A DNA stretch of 64,000 nucleotides from Synechococcales cyanobacterium CNB (GTDB lineage Bacteria; Planctomycetota; Phycisphaerae; Phycisphaerales; UBA1924): NCBI GenBank assembly GCA_030263455.1, contig SZOZ01000002.1, positions 124,001 to 188,000 on the forward strand, given 5' to 3'. Position numbers and translations under genes: made by a program. The notes under the pieces were generated by a model. The model worked only from the letters and a program-made list of their open reading frames with translations, had not been told where the DNA came from and did not search any database. This document shows, one piece after another, positions 36,292 through 43,750 of this stretch; position 1 is the stretch's first letter, and each line of letters starts with the position of its first letter.

Positions 36292-36648
36292 TTACCTGCC
36301 GGTTCCCCGCTCGAACGCCTCCGCGAGCGCGGCCCCGACGAGCGCAGCCGCCACAAGCCCCGCCACCATCCACCACCGCTCGACCGGCACCGCAGGCAGC
36401 CCGGCCACGCCCGGCGACCCATAGACCGCCGCGTGGTACCCGCCCAACAGGAGCGCCAGCCCCCCGGTCAGGCACGTCGGCACGCCCACCGCGCCCACGA
36501 TCGGCAGACGCACACGCTCGTTCTCATCGCGGCTCCGGCGCGCAGCCCAGAGCAGGTACAGCCCCGCCGCTGCAAGCATGCCCGCGATCAACCACAGCGC
36601 GATCGCCACGAGATCAGGCCGCCACGGGATGCCGCCGGCCGAACCCAT
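36292..36648 (-). CDS. Small membrane protein, three helices, unknown
   Basis: A 118-residue hydrophobic protein with three membrane segments (about 12-32, 48-66 and 88-108) and a charged loop after the first (ARRSRDENERVR). It begins 6 nt after the MEMO-like gene's stop on the same strand and is likely co-transcribed with it. No family was recognised. Confidence 0.62.
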   Translation of the reverse strand: MGSAGGIPWRPDLVAIALWLIAGMLAAAGLYLLWAARRSRDENERVRLPIVGAVGVPTCLTGGLALLLGGYHAAVYGSPGVAGLPAVPVERWWMVAGLVAAALVGAALAEAFERGTGR

Positions 36649-36654
36649 GACGCC

Positions 36655-38013
36655 TCAGCGCATCACAATCGCCGCGCTCGAGACCATGCCCATGCCCTGC
36701 TGGTCCATCGCGGCGGCGTACCCGAGAATCTCCACCTCGTCCGGCTCGACCGCCTTCATCGCGGCCACCAGGTTCCCCGTCGAGCACCAGCGTGTCGGGT
36801 TGCCCTGCCACGCCATCGCCGCGATCAGGTCGTCCGGTCTGCGCTCCGCGATCATCTGCAGCATCTCGCGGTCGTGGTTCAGCACTCGCTCGCGGAACTG
36901 CCGCGGCTCGTCCTCGTCGCCCGCGAGCGTCTGCTTGTCGCCGAACGCGGGGCCGGCGTGGCTCAGGTCCGCCGAACTCACGACCAGCGTCGTGCCGGGC
37001 AGCGTGGCGATCGCCTCGCGCAGCGCGTCGATGAACGGACCGATCGCCACGCCGTTCCCGTCATACGGCTCGCCGTTGTTCACCGCCGGATCATGCACCA
37101 GCACCGCGAAGACCTTGCAGTACGCCCCGGAGGCGTCCGTCCCCAGGCAGTGCTGAATCCACGGGATCTGCAGCTCGATCGAGTGCTCGCGCTCGTGGTC
37201 GTACCGGTGCGCGAAGAGCGCATCCCCAACACGGTCGCGCATGAACGCGATCATCTCCTCGTCCGCCTGGCAGTCGCCCAGAGGCGAGCGGTATCCCTTG
37301 TCGCACGCGGCGACGCCCGTCGAGAATCCGAAGTGGTTCGTCCCCAGCACGACAACGCGATCCGGGCGATCGACCACGCGCAACCGCCCCCAGACCGCCC
37401 CGTAGTTCATCCAGCCTCGCCCGTAGTCCACGTGCGGCGCCACGATCGCCTTGGGCAGCGCGTCGAAACTCGGCTTCTCAGCGTTCTTCAGCGATTCGTC
37501 GATCCAGTGGTCCAGCGCCTCGCGCAGTTTCGCCGGGCCGAGTTCCGCCTTCTGCTCGTCCGTCACGCCCTCGCCGAGTGCCTGCTGCACGAGCGCGTCC
37601 GCCATTGCCGCTGTCGGCCCGGGCGGCAGGATCGTGCTGCTGTCGAAATCCGCCCGCATCTTCGCCAGCATCGCGTCGAACTCGGGGCCGAACAGCAGAC
37701 CCGCCGCGTCCAGCTGCGCCACGAGCGGCTCAAGCATCTCCCGCGTCAGCCCACGCCCCACCTCGCTCACGATGTCGTCCACCGACCGCTCGCCGTTCAT
37801 CAGCGGCAGGATGTTCTGCACCGCCGGCGTCACCACCACGGGAGGACGATCCGAGACCTGCTTCGCGTCCGCCAGCCCGAGCAGGATCACCTGCTTGCCC
37901 GTCTGGTCCTGGGCCTGGACGGGGAAGCCTCGCACCGGCCTCAACTTCGGCCGCAGGTGGTGCTGAGCATCGGGCTTGAACGGCGGCGGTGGCGGCGGGG
38001 TCTGCTGGGTCAT
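36655..38013 (-). CDS. MEMO1-family protein (AmmeMemoRadiSam system protein B)
   Basis: A 452-residue protein. Residues about 185-452 are the MEMO fold, related to extradiol dioxygenases: APHVDYGRGWMNYGA with His194, GTNHFGFSTG with His227, EREHSIELQIPWIQ, SSADLSHAGPAFGD, and RWCSTGN with a Cys near 417. The two His and the Cys fit the copper ligands described for human MEMO1. Residues about 60-110 (MNGERSVDDIVSEVG, LVAQLDAAGLL) look like a PqqD-type winged helix, an extra domain. In many genomes the gene sits with an AMMECR1 and a radical SAM gene; neither is here. ATG 38013 is chosen over an upstream in-frame start at 38055. Confidence 0.87.
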   Translation of the reverse strand: MTQQTPPPPPPFKPDAQHHLRPKLRPVRGFPVQAQDQTGKQVILLGLADAKQVSDRPPVVVTPAVQNILPLMNGERSVDDIVSEVGRGLTREMLEPLVAQLDAAGLLFGPEFDAMLAKMRADFDSSTILPPGPTAAMADALVQQALGEGVTDEQKAELGPAKLREALDHWIDESLKNAEKPSFDALPKAIVAPHVDYGRGWMNYGAVWGRLRVVDRPDRVVVLGTNHFGFSTGVAACDKGYRSPLGDCQADEEMIAFMRDRVGDALFAHRYDHEREHSIELQIPWIQHCLGTDASGAYCKVFAVLVHDPAVNNGEPYDGNGVAIGPFIDALREAIATLPGTTLVVSSADLSHAGPAFGDKQTLAGDEDEPRQFRERVLNHDREMLQMIAERRPDDLIAAMAWQGNPTRWCSTGNLVAAMKAVEPDEVEILGYAAAMDQQGMGMVSSAAIVMR

Positions 38014-38129
38014 CGAGCAACTGTAGCCGACCCGCCCGCAGACACCCGCACTCACGCCCGCTGGAACGCACTCCTCCCCCGCCTATGCTTCCCGTCCCGC
38101 CCCCGGAAGGGGCGGTCGAGGGTTCTCTC

Positions 38130-38447
38130 ATGGCCGACACCTTCAAGCCCGGGCAGCCTATCCGCTGCACCATCACCGCCCAGCCGCGCGCCCAGGGCCA
38201 GGTCAAGACCATCGCCCGCCTCATGCGGCGCGACGCGGGCGTCCAGCGCGCCCTCCGGCGCGCCCAGAAAATGCGCCGTCAGCGCATGTGGACCTACATC
38301 CGCGGCAACCGCACCTGGTACGCCCGGGAGAAGCCCGCCCGGGGACTGACCGTCCGCAAGGGCGAGTCGTGGTCCATGGTCTACACGCCGGACATCGCCC
38401 TGGACCTTGCCGCCGTCCGGGCGTTTCTCGCTGTCGAGAAGACCTGA
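38130..38447 (+). CDS. Small basic protein of unknown function
   Basis: A 105-residue basic protein (RLMRRDAGVQRALRRAQKMR) with an aromatic centre (MWTYIRGNRTWYAREK) and a C-terminal hydrophobic helix. The ATG has a GAGGG ribosome site. Its stop TGA is one base from the ATG of the lipoprotein gene, so both are probably translated from one message. It could bind nucleic acid judging by charge, but no family is recognised. Confidence 0.68.
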   Translation: MADTFKPGQPIRCTITAQPRAQGQVKTIARLMRRDAGVQRALRRAQKMRRQRMWTYIRGNRTWYAREKPARGLTVRKGESWSMVYTPDIALDLAAVRAFLAVEKT

Positions 38448-38448
38448 C

Positions 38449-38874
38449 ATGCCACGCGCACGCCGGCTCCCGGCGGCCATCATCTGCGCCGGTCTCGTCC
38501 TCGCCGCGTGTTCGGAACGCGCTCCGAATCAGCCTCCTCCCACGGCGCCCGATCAGATCTACCGCGGCGTGCGCGGCGTCGTGACCGACCTCCCGGACCC
38601 GTCGCGCCCCGTCAGCAACTTCACCATCCACCACGAACGCATCGACGACTTCGTCAACGGCGCCGGCGAGGTCGTCGGCATGGCCGAGATGCAGATGCCC
38701 TTCCCGCTCGCCGAGGGCGTCTCCATCGAAGGCCTCGCCATCGGCGACAAACTCTCCTTCACCTTCGAAGTCCGCTGGGACCGCTCACGCACGCCCCCGC
38801 TCCCCTCGTGGCACCTCACCGAGTGGACGAGACTCCCCCCGGAGACCGAACTCCACTTCGGCGGATCCGACTGA
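38449..38874 (+). CDS. Lipoprotein with CusF-like copper-binding domain
   Basis: A 141-residue lipoprotein: signal with lipobox LVLAAC (lipid Cys21), then a single beta-barrel domain of the CusF/copper-binding type. The pattern runs YRGVRGVVTD, FTIHHERIDDFV with two adjacent His, GMAEMQMPFPL with closely spaced Met, and GDKLSFTFEV. In known family members the His and Met bind Cu(I) in the periplasm, often next to SCO1-like or efflux proteins, none of which is here. Coupled to the small basic protein gene upstream. Copper binding is inferred. Confidence 0.75.
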   Translation: MPRARRLPAAIICAGLVLAACSERAPNQPPPTAPDQIYRGVRGVVTDLPDPSRPVSNFTIHHERIDDFVNGAGEVVGMAEMQMPFPLAEGVSIEGLAIGDKLSFTFEVRWDRSRTPPLPSWHLTEWTRLPPETELHFGGSD

Positions 38875-38879
38875 ACACG

Positions 38880-38917
38880 AAAAAACCCGGCACCCAGCGA
38901 ATCGCCGAGTACCGGGT
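38880..38917 (-). terminator. Minus-strand terminator
   Basis: On the minus strand ACCCGG (38917-38912) and CCGGGT (38890-38885) bracket a partly paired loop of about 21 nt and are followed by TTTTTT. The stem is short but the T-run is strong. It lies 180 nt beyond the uracil-DNA glycosylase stop, so it may end that transcript or that of a small RNA in the gap 38918-39096. Confidence 0.55.
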
Positions 38918-39096
38918 CTCGTGGGGGTCTGTCTGAAGGAACCGGACACCGCACGTCCTCGTCGCATCCCGTTTCGCATGGCTCCGTGGAACGGTTCCAG
39001 AGTTCGTCGCAAAATGTTCGCCACGATCGGGCAAGGCACGGGATTTGCCTTGGTCCATCCCGTTCGCAGGCCTGAGAGGCGGCCCCGATGGCCTGC

Positions 39097-39906
39097 TCAG
39101 GCCGGGACTCCGAGCCGGTCCATCACCAGCCGCAGGTCCGACCAGACCTTCTTGCGGTTCTCCTCCGTGTAGGACCGCAGCAGGAACGCCGGGTGGTAGG
39201 TCGGCATCACCGGGATCGCCGGCTTGCCGAGGCGCACGAACTCGTGCCATCGGCCGCGCATGTTCCCCATCGAATCCTCTCGGTCGAGGATAAGTCGCGA
39301 CGCAGGCAGCCCGAGCGTCACGATCACCTCCGGGTCCACGATGTCGATCTGCTCGAAGAGGTAAGGGGCACAGATGCGCGCCTCCTCCACCGTCGGCGTC
39401 GCGTTGCCCGGCGGCCGGGTCTTCAGCACGTTGCAGATATAGACGTCCTCACGCCGCAGTTTCATCGCCGCGATCATCTTGTTCAGCAACTGCCCCGCCT
39501 TCCCGACGAACGGCCGCCCCGTGCGGTCCTCCTCGGCCCCCGGCGCCTCTCCGATGAACATCAGGCGCGCGCACGGGTCGCCCTCGCCGAACACGATGTT
39601 CGTATGGTCGGTGACGAACCGCGAGTGCGGCGCGTCTCGCTCGTAGCGCTCGCGCAGTGCGTCGAGCCTGCGCTGCGCCTCGGCACGATCGCGCACGCCG
39701 CCATCACGCGCGGTCGCCCACCGCGCCGCCGGAGCATCGACCACGGGCGCGGTCGTCTTCGGCTCGTCGCGAGTCTCGGCTGCCTGCTCGGGCGCCTCCG
39801 CCGCACGCACCGGCACGAACCCGACGCCGAGCAGCCTCGCCGTCTCGGCGTGCTGGATCACGAGCCGTCTCGCCCGCGCGATGTCCGTCTGTGCTGTCGC
39901 GCCCAT
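39097..39906 (-). CDS. Family-4 uracil-DNA glycosylase lacking most Fe-S cysteines
   Basis: A 269-residue uracil-DNA glycosylase of the type 4/5 group, removing uracil from DNA. Motif A is GEAPGAEED (119-127), followed by GRPFVGKAGQLLN and NVLKTRPPGNATPT; motif B is TYHPAFLLR with His238. Typical family-4 members bind a [4Fe-4S] cluster through CxxC before the first strand, a Cys in NVVKCRPP and one in CxPfL. Here the first pair is absent (the region reads RDAPHSR), the third is Thr163, and only Cys179 is left. An N-terminal stretch of about 75 residues is low in complexity. The start ATG 39906 is chosen over 39924, which begins MCYARG. Confidence 0.88.
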   Translation of the reverse strand: MGATAQTDIARARRLVIQHAETARLLGVGFVPVRAAEAPEQAAETRDEPKTTAPVVDAPAARWATARDGGVRDRAEAQRRLDALRERYERDAPHSRFVTDHTNIVFGEGDPCARLMFIGEAPGAEEDRTGRPFVGKAGQLLNKMIAAMKLRREDVYICNVLKTRPPGNATPTVEEARICAPYLFEQIDIVDPEVIVTLGLPASRLILDREDSMGNMRGRWHEFVRLGKPAIPVMPTYHPAFLLRSYTEENRKKVWSDLRLVMDRLGVPA

Positions 39907-39941
39907 GCCGCGAGCGTAGCACACGCACGGCGGGGCGCGGA

Positions 39942-40214
39942 TCAGCCCCCGCCGCCCTCGCCCTCGGGCGGTTCCTCTTCCGAAGGCCGATCGCCCTGCT
40001 CGATGACTTCATCCGTCGCGGGTTGCTCGACCCGATCACGCGGCTGCATCACCGGCCCCGCCGGTCCCGGCGCAGGGGCGGGCGGTCCGCTGAGCATCGG
40101 CGGGATCACCGCCCCGGCGAACGCGCCGATGATCAGCCCGAGCACAAGACCCGGGAGAAACGCCCTGGCGAACCCACCTTGCGGCTGACCCGTCGTGCTC
40201 GCGTTCCCGCGCAT
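39942..40214 (-). CDS. Small membrane protein with acidic Pro-rich tail
   Basis: A 90-residue protein with one Gly-rich hydrophobic helix (about 17-40, FLPGLVLGLIIGAFAGAV) followed by a Pro-rich and acidic tail ending EGEGGGG. Glycine-zipper-like spacing in the helix suggests self-association in the membrane. It begins just after the 68-residue basic gene and precedes the glycosylase gene by 35 nt on the same strand. Its function is unknown. Confidence 0.62.
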   Translation of the reverse strand: MRGNASTTGQPQGGFARAFLPGLVLGLIIGAFAGAVIPPMLSGPPAPAPGPAGPVMQPRDRVEQPATDEVIEQGDRPSEEEPPEGEGGGG

Positions 40215-40251
40215 GCGCCATCTCCGTTGCCCGTGTTCGTTCCCGACAGGG

Positions 40252-40458
40252 TCAGCCGAGCCGCCTCATCCGGTGCATCCACCGTCCGTATCGGACAACC
40301 GCCCGCATCATCTCGACCCTCGACTCGGGAATCCCTTGCCCGAATGCCGTGTGCAGGCGCCACCGCCAGTACGGACCACGGAAGCGGAAGCGCGTGATAA
40401 ACCCAAGCCGGACAAGCGCATAGAGGCCGCCGAGCGTCTCGGAAGCACGACCGATCAT
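40252..40458 (-). CDS. Small basic protein, unknown
   Basis: A 68-residue Arg/Trp-rich protein (FITRFRFRGPYWRWRLHTAFG, then VVRYGRWMHRMRRLG; pieces given). The aromatic and basic pattern looks specific rather than random, and it sits 22 nt after the epimerase gene in the same direction. No ribosome site precedes ATG 40458, which lowers confidence. Its function is unknown. Confidence 0.52.
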   Translation of the reverse strand: MIGRASETLGGLYALVRLGFITRFRFRGPYWRWRLHTAFGQGIPESRVEMMRAVVRYGRWMHRMRRLG

Positions 40459-40480
40459 GTTGGAACGATAGCGGAGGGGA

Positions 40481-41503
40481 TCAATCGTGGTTCGGCGCGG
40501 GGGTATGGTCGTCGCGGAGCGACTCGATGGTCTCGTCCAGCCCGATCTCCAGCGACGCGAAGGGCCTGTAGGCGAGCAGGTCGCGCGCTCTCGTCAAGTC
40601 CGCCAGGGAGTGGCGGACATCTCCCGCACGCGGCGGGCGGTGCTCGGGCACGAGGTCCGCGCGGCCGCAGCGTTCTGCGATCAGCCTCGCGAGCGCAAGG
40701 ATGCTCACCCGGCGTCCCGAGCCGACGTTCACCACCTCGCCCGTGAACGTGCGTTCGGATGTTCCCGCGAGCAGCGTGGCGAGGGCGGCGTTGGCCACGA
40801 AGGTGAAGTCCCGCGATTGTTCGCCGTCTCCATAGATGATGGGCCTGTGCCCGGAGAGTACGCGCCGCGCGAACGCCGGCACGACCGCCGCGTAGGCCGA
40901 GTCAGCCGGCTGGCGCGGCCCGAAGACGTTGAAGTAGCGCAGGCTGATCGTGTCCATCCCGAACGCCGCCGACCACGCCGAGAGCAGGTGCTCACCGGCC
41001 AGTTTCGACGCCGCATACGGCGAGCGCGGCATCGCGGGCATCGACTCGACCTTCGGGAGCTTCTCGGTGTCCCCGTACGCGCTGCTCGAAGCCGCGAACA
41101 CCACCCGCCGGATTCCGGCGGCTCGTGCCGCCTCGAGCACGCGCAGCGTCCCGGTTGCGTTCACCGCCCACGACCGCTCGGGAGCCTCGATCGAGCGTTG
41201 CACGGAGCCGACGGCGGCGAGGTGGAAGATGAGCGAGCATCCTTCGATTGCGTCGGCGAGGGCCAGGTCCTCGAGGATCGAACCCTGCACGAAGCGCACT
41301 CGATTCGGCTCGACTTCAATCAGCCCGGCGAGGTGGTCCAGGTTCGAGTTCGAGAGGTCGTCGATGACCGTGACCGACGCGCCGACCGAAACGAGGCAGT
41401 CCACGAGATGCCCGCCGATGAAGCCCGCCCCACCGGTCACACAGACCCGCTGGCCGGCTAGCCTCTCACGGATGGCGGCAACCGCGTCGGCTGGGAGTTT
41501 CAC
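40481..41503 (-). CDS. NAD-dependent sugar-nucleotide epimerase (extended SDR)
   Basis: A 340-residue extended short-chain dehydrogenase of the UDP-sugar 4-epimerase type: Rossmann motif GGAGFIG (24-30), HLAAVGSV, ASSSAYG (138-144), catalytic YAASK (Tyr163, Lys167), and YFNVFGPRQPADSAYAAV, typical of UDP-GlcNAc/UDP-glucuronate 4-epimerases (WbpP-like). It would supply sugars for surface polysaccharide. GTG 41503 is preferred because GAGGGG lies 5 nt upstream; GTG 41509 is too close to that site. The start overlaps the stop of the protease gene. The exact substrate is not determined. Confidence 0.87.
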   Translation of the reverse strand: MKLPADAVAAIRERLAGQRVCVTGGAGFIGGHLVDCLVSVGASVTVIDDLSNSNLDHLAGLIEVEPNRVRFVQGSILEDLALADAIEGCSLIFHLAAVGSVQRSIEAPERSWAVNATGTLRVLEAARAAGIRRVVFAASSSAYGDTEKLPKVESMPAMPRSPYAASKLAGEHLLSAWSAAFGMDTISLRYFNVFGPRQPADSAYAAVVPAFARRVLSGHRPIIYGDGEQSRDFTFVANAALATLLAGTSERTFTGEVVNVGSGRRVSILALARLIAERCGRADLVPEHRPPRAGDVRHSLADLTRARDLLAYRPFASLEIGLDETIESLRDDHTPAPNHD

Positions 41504-43629
41504 GGGCACCCCTCGGTGTAGGCATTCAGGAACACCAGCACGTCCAGCGAGTTGATCACGGTATCGCCGTTGAAGTCCGCCTTCGGGTCGTTCGCCGCGT
41601 AGGCGTTCAGGAACGCCAGCACGTCCAGCGAGTTCACCGCTGTATCACCGTTGAAGTCCGCCCGGCAGGGCGGGTCGCAGAGCGGGTCGTCGATCCGGAA
41701 CCGGTCGATCGCCGCCTCCGTCACCGAGTTGTTCGGATTGTCCACCGCGCTGAAGCGGAACCGCATCGCCGCCGTCGGCACGACGAAGTCAGCGATCCGC
41801 CAGTGCTTCAGAACCCAGCCGTCCGTGTGCGGGACGACCTCGACGATCTTCCACGTCGTGCCGTTGTCGTTCGACACCTCGACGGTCAGGCGGTCGATGT
41901 CCGGCGCCTGGTTGTAGAACCAGCGGGCGTAACTGACGATCGGGTCGATCGCCCCGGACAGGTCGATCAGGTGCGAGGTCAGCGTCGTCGGCCCGCCGTC
42001 CACGTCGGAGTTGCCCGACACGTTGTCCGTCAGCCAGCACTGCCCGGACCCGTCGAAGTCGGTCGGCGGGTCGCCCCGAAGCCCGCCGCCGACCGGCACG
42101 CCGCGCTCCCACGCCCCGTCGGTGAGATCGGTGTTAGTGACCGTCCAGCCGGGGTTGGTCTCGAAGTCCAGCGCAACTATCGTGGTGAGGTCGTACGCAG
42201 CGAGCGCGGCGTGGGCCGACGCCTCGGACTTCGGGTCGCTCCACGTCTTGCCCTGCGTGTCCTGCGCCGAAACGTAGAACCGCACGTTCGTGCCGCAGTC
42301 GAACGCGGGGAAGACAGCGACGTACTGGTTCGGCGCCTCCTCGACCATCGCGACGCTCTGGAACGGCCCGCCGTCGCTGTAGTGAAGCACGCCGGTGCCG
42401 GGCTTCGGCTCCGCGTTGTCGCTCGGCAGCGCCCAGACACGGAACGCCTCACCACCGGCGGGACTCAGGAACGTCGGCACGCCGTCGGGGTAGTGGAACA
42501 GGAGCGCGGGGCATTCGCACACGCCCTTCGGGTTCGCCACATACCCCTGCAAACCGGCGTGGTTGTACCCGGTCCCGGAGTTCGCCCCCCCTCCGGACGA
42601 GCACCCCCCGTGGGTGTGGATGCCGATCGCCAGCCCCGTCGAATCATCGATCACCGGCGAGCCGGAGTTGCCGCCCGTCGTGTCGGCGCGGTACTGCAGG
42701 GTCGTTCCGCTGAAGCTCCAGTACGGCCCCGCGTGCGTCTTCTGCACCTGGTTCCACTGCGGCGGCACCGGCGAACTCACCGTCCCGTACCCCGTGATGC
42801 GGATGTCCTGTCCCTGCACCGGAGGCGGCATGCCCGTCCGGTACCAGTCCCCCTGCGCTTCAACCGGCGTCAGCCCGGTGTTGGAGTTCGGGAACACGCC
42901 GAAGTAGGCGTAGTCGTTCCCGACCCCCTGCCCGCCGTTGGTCTGGAGGCTCGCCGGGTCGATCGCGTACTGGTCCTCGGGCGGCGGATGGTTCACGCTC
43001 CCGTTGGCGTTCGAGAGCGGCACGTTGAACTGCGCCACCTGCAGGTTGCTCGTGCAGTGCCCCGCCGTGTGGAAGCAGTGCGTGCAATCGTCGAAGAGCC
43101 ATCCCGAGCACCCGATGGGCATGAGCCGCGCCGCACGGGGGTCGTTCGAGAGCGTTCGGTCGTCCGTCGGGCCGCAGATGCTGCGATCGCCCGGCCCGAA
43201 CGTGCCCGCGATGACCTCGGACATGACCAGGCGGTTGCCGTCGCCCGTGCCCGGAAACGCGACGATCTCGACCGTCACCTCGTCGCCGTTGAAGTACGCG
43301 CTGGTGCGCTGCCACTGCGCGACGTGCATCGCATTCAGGTACTGCACCGCACCGTCGAGGGACGAGGTGATCCGCAGATACGAGCCGGCGCCCTTCAGAT
43401 GATTGCCCGAGAGTCGCACCTCGTCGAAGGTCAGGCGCAGCCAGAGCGCATCCGGCACGTTGACGACGGCGGAGAACACGACTTCGGGCTGATTGCCCGG
43501 ATTGCCGACGGGGCCGGAGTCGAGTGGGAACGGGATGTTCTCGCTGGCGAGCGGGGCCGTCTGCCCGAAGGCCGACCCTGAGATCAGGCATGATGCCACG
43601 AGACCGACCCACCGCTGCGTGATACGCAT
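41500..43629 (-). CDS. Secreted trypsin-like serine protease with GC-type dockerin
   Basis: A 709-residue exported protein: signal peptide to about residue 22 (ending SAFGQ), a beta region, then a chymotrypsin-fold protease with His191 (HTAGHC), Asp239 (GNDYAYF) and Ser322 (GGNSGSPV). A jelly-roll-like domain follows (about 490-650, WTVTNTDLTDGAWERG, YARWFYNQAPDI). The end (654-709) is the GC-type dockerin: a Cys, two calcium-loop repeats of ADFNGDT.. with LDVLAFLNAY, and a final GCP. Such tails are thought to anchor or sort proteins at the cell surface in Phycisphaerae. The epimerase start overlaps its stop. Confidence 0.88.
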   Translation of the reverse strand: MRITQRWVGLVASCLISGSAFGQTAPLASENIPFPLDSGPVGNPGNQPEVVFSAVVNVPDALWLRLTFDEVRLSGNHLKGAGSYLRITSSLDGAVQYLNAMHVAQWQRTSAYFNGDEVTVEIVAFPGTGDGNRLVMSEVIAGTFGPGDRSICGPTDDRTLSNDPRAARLMPIGCSGWLFDDCTHCFHTAGHCTSNLQVAQFNVPLSNANGSVNHPPPEDQYAIDPASLQTNGGQGVGNDYAYFGVFPNSNTGLTPVEAQGDWYRTGMPPPVQGQDIRITGYGTVSSPVPPQWNQVQKTHAGPYWSFSGTTLQYRADTTGGNSGSPVIDDSTGLAIGIHTHGGCSSGGGANSGTGYNHAGLQGYVANPKGVCECPALLFHYPDGVPTFLSPAGGEAFRVWALPSDNAEPKPGTGVLHYSDGGPFQSVAMVEEAPNQYVAVFPAFDCGTNVRFYVSAQDTQGKTWSDPKSEASAHAALAAYDLTTIVALDFETNPGWTVTNTDLTDGAWERGVPVGGGLRGDPPTDFDGSGQCWLTDNVSGNSDVDGGPTTLTSHLIDLSGAIDPIVSYARWFYNQAPDIDRLTVEVSNDNGTTWKIVEVVPHTDGWVLKHWRIADFVVPTAAMRFRFSAVDNPNNSVTEAAIDRFRIDDPLCDPPCRADFNGDTAVNSLDVLAFLNAYAANDPKADFNGDTVINSLDVLVFLNAYTEGCP

Positions 43630-43703
43630 GACGCTCCCTCGCTCTCCCCCAGCGGGCCGGACACCGTCCGCGGCCCACCCCCGGGCTTGACGACAACCTA
43701 ACC

Positions 43704-43733
43704 GGGATCGGCGTCCCGAACAACGCCGATCCC
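43704..43733 (-). terminator. Possible terminator after the antiporter gene
   Basis: GGGATCGGCGT (43704-43714) pairs perfectly with ACGCCGATCCC (43723-43733) over an 8-nt loop, just past the antiporter stop. The following minus-strand bases (GGTTAGGTTG) have few T, so it may be a weak terminator or an mRNA-stabilising hairpin. Confidence 0.45.
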
Positions 43734-43750
43734 GCGAATCGACGCTCCGA

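Noticed and set aside
34467-36650. Rightward 727-codon frame antisense to pilM
   Set aside because: Composition His/Arg/Asp-rich, no fold; the PilM reading on the other strand is unmistakable.
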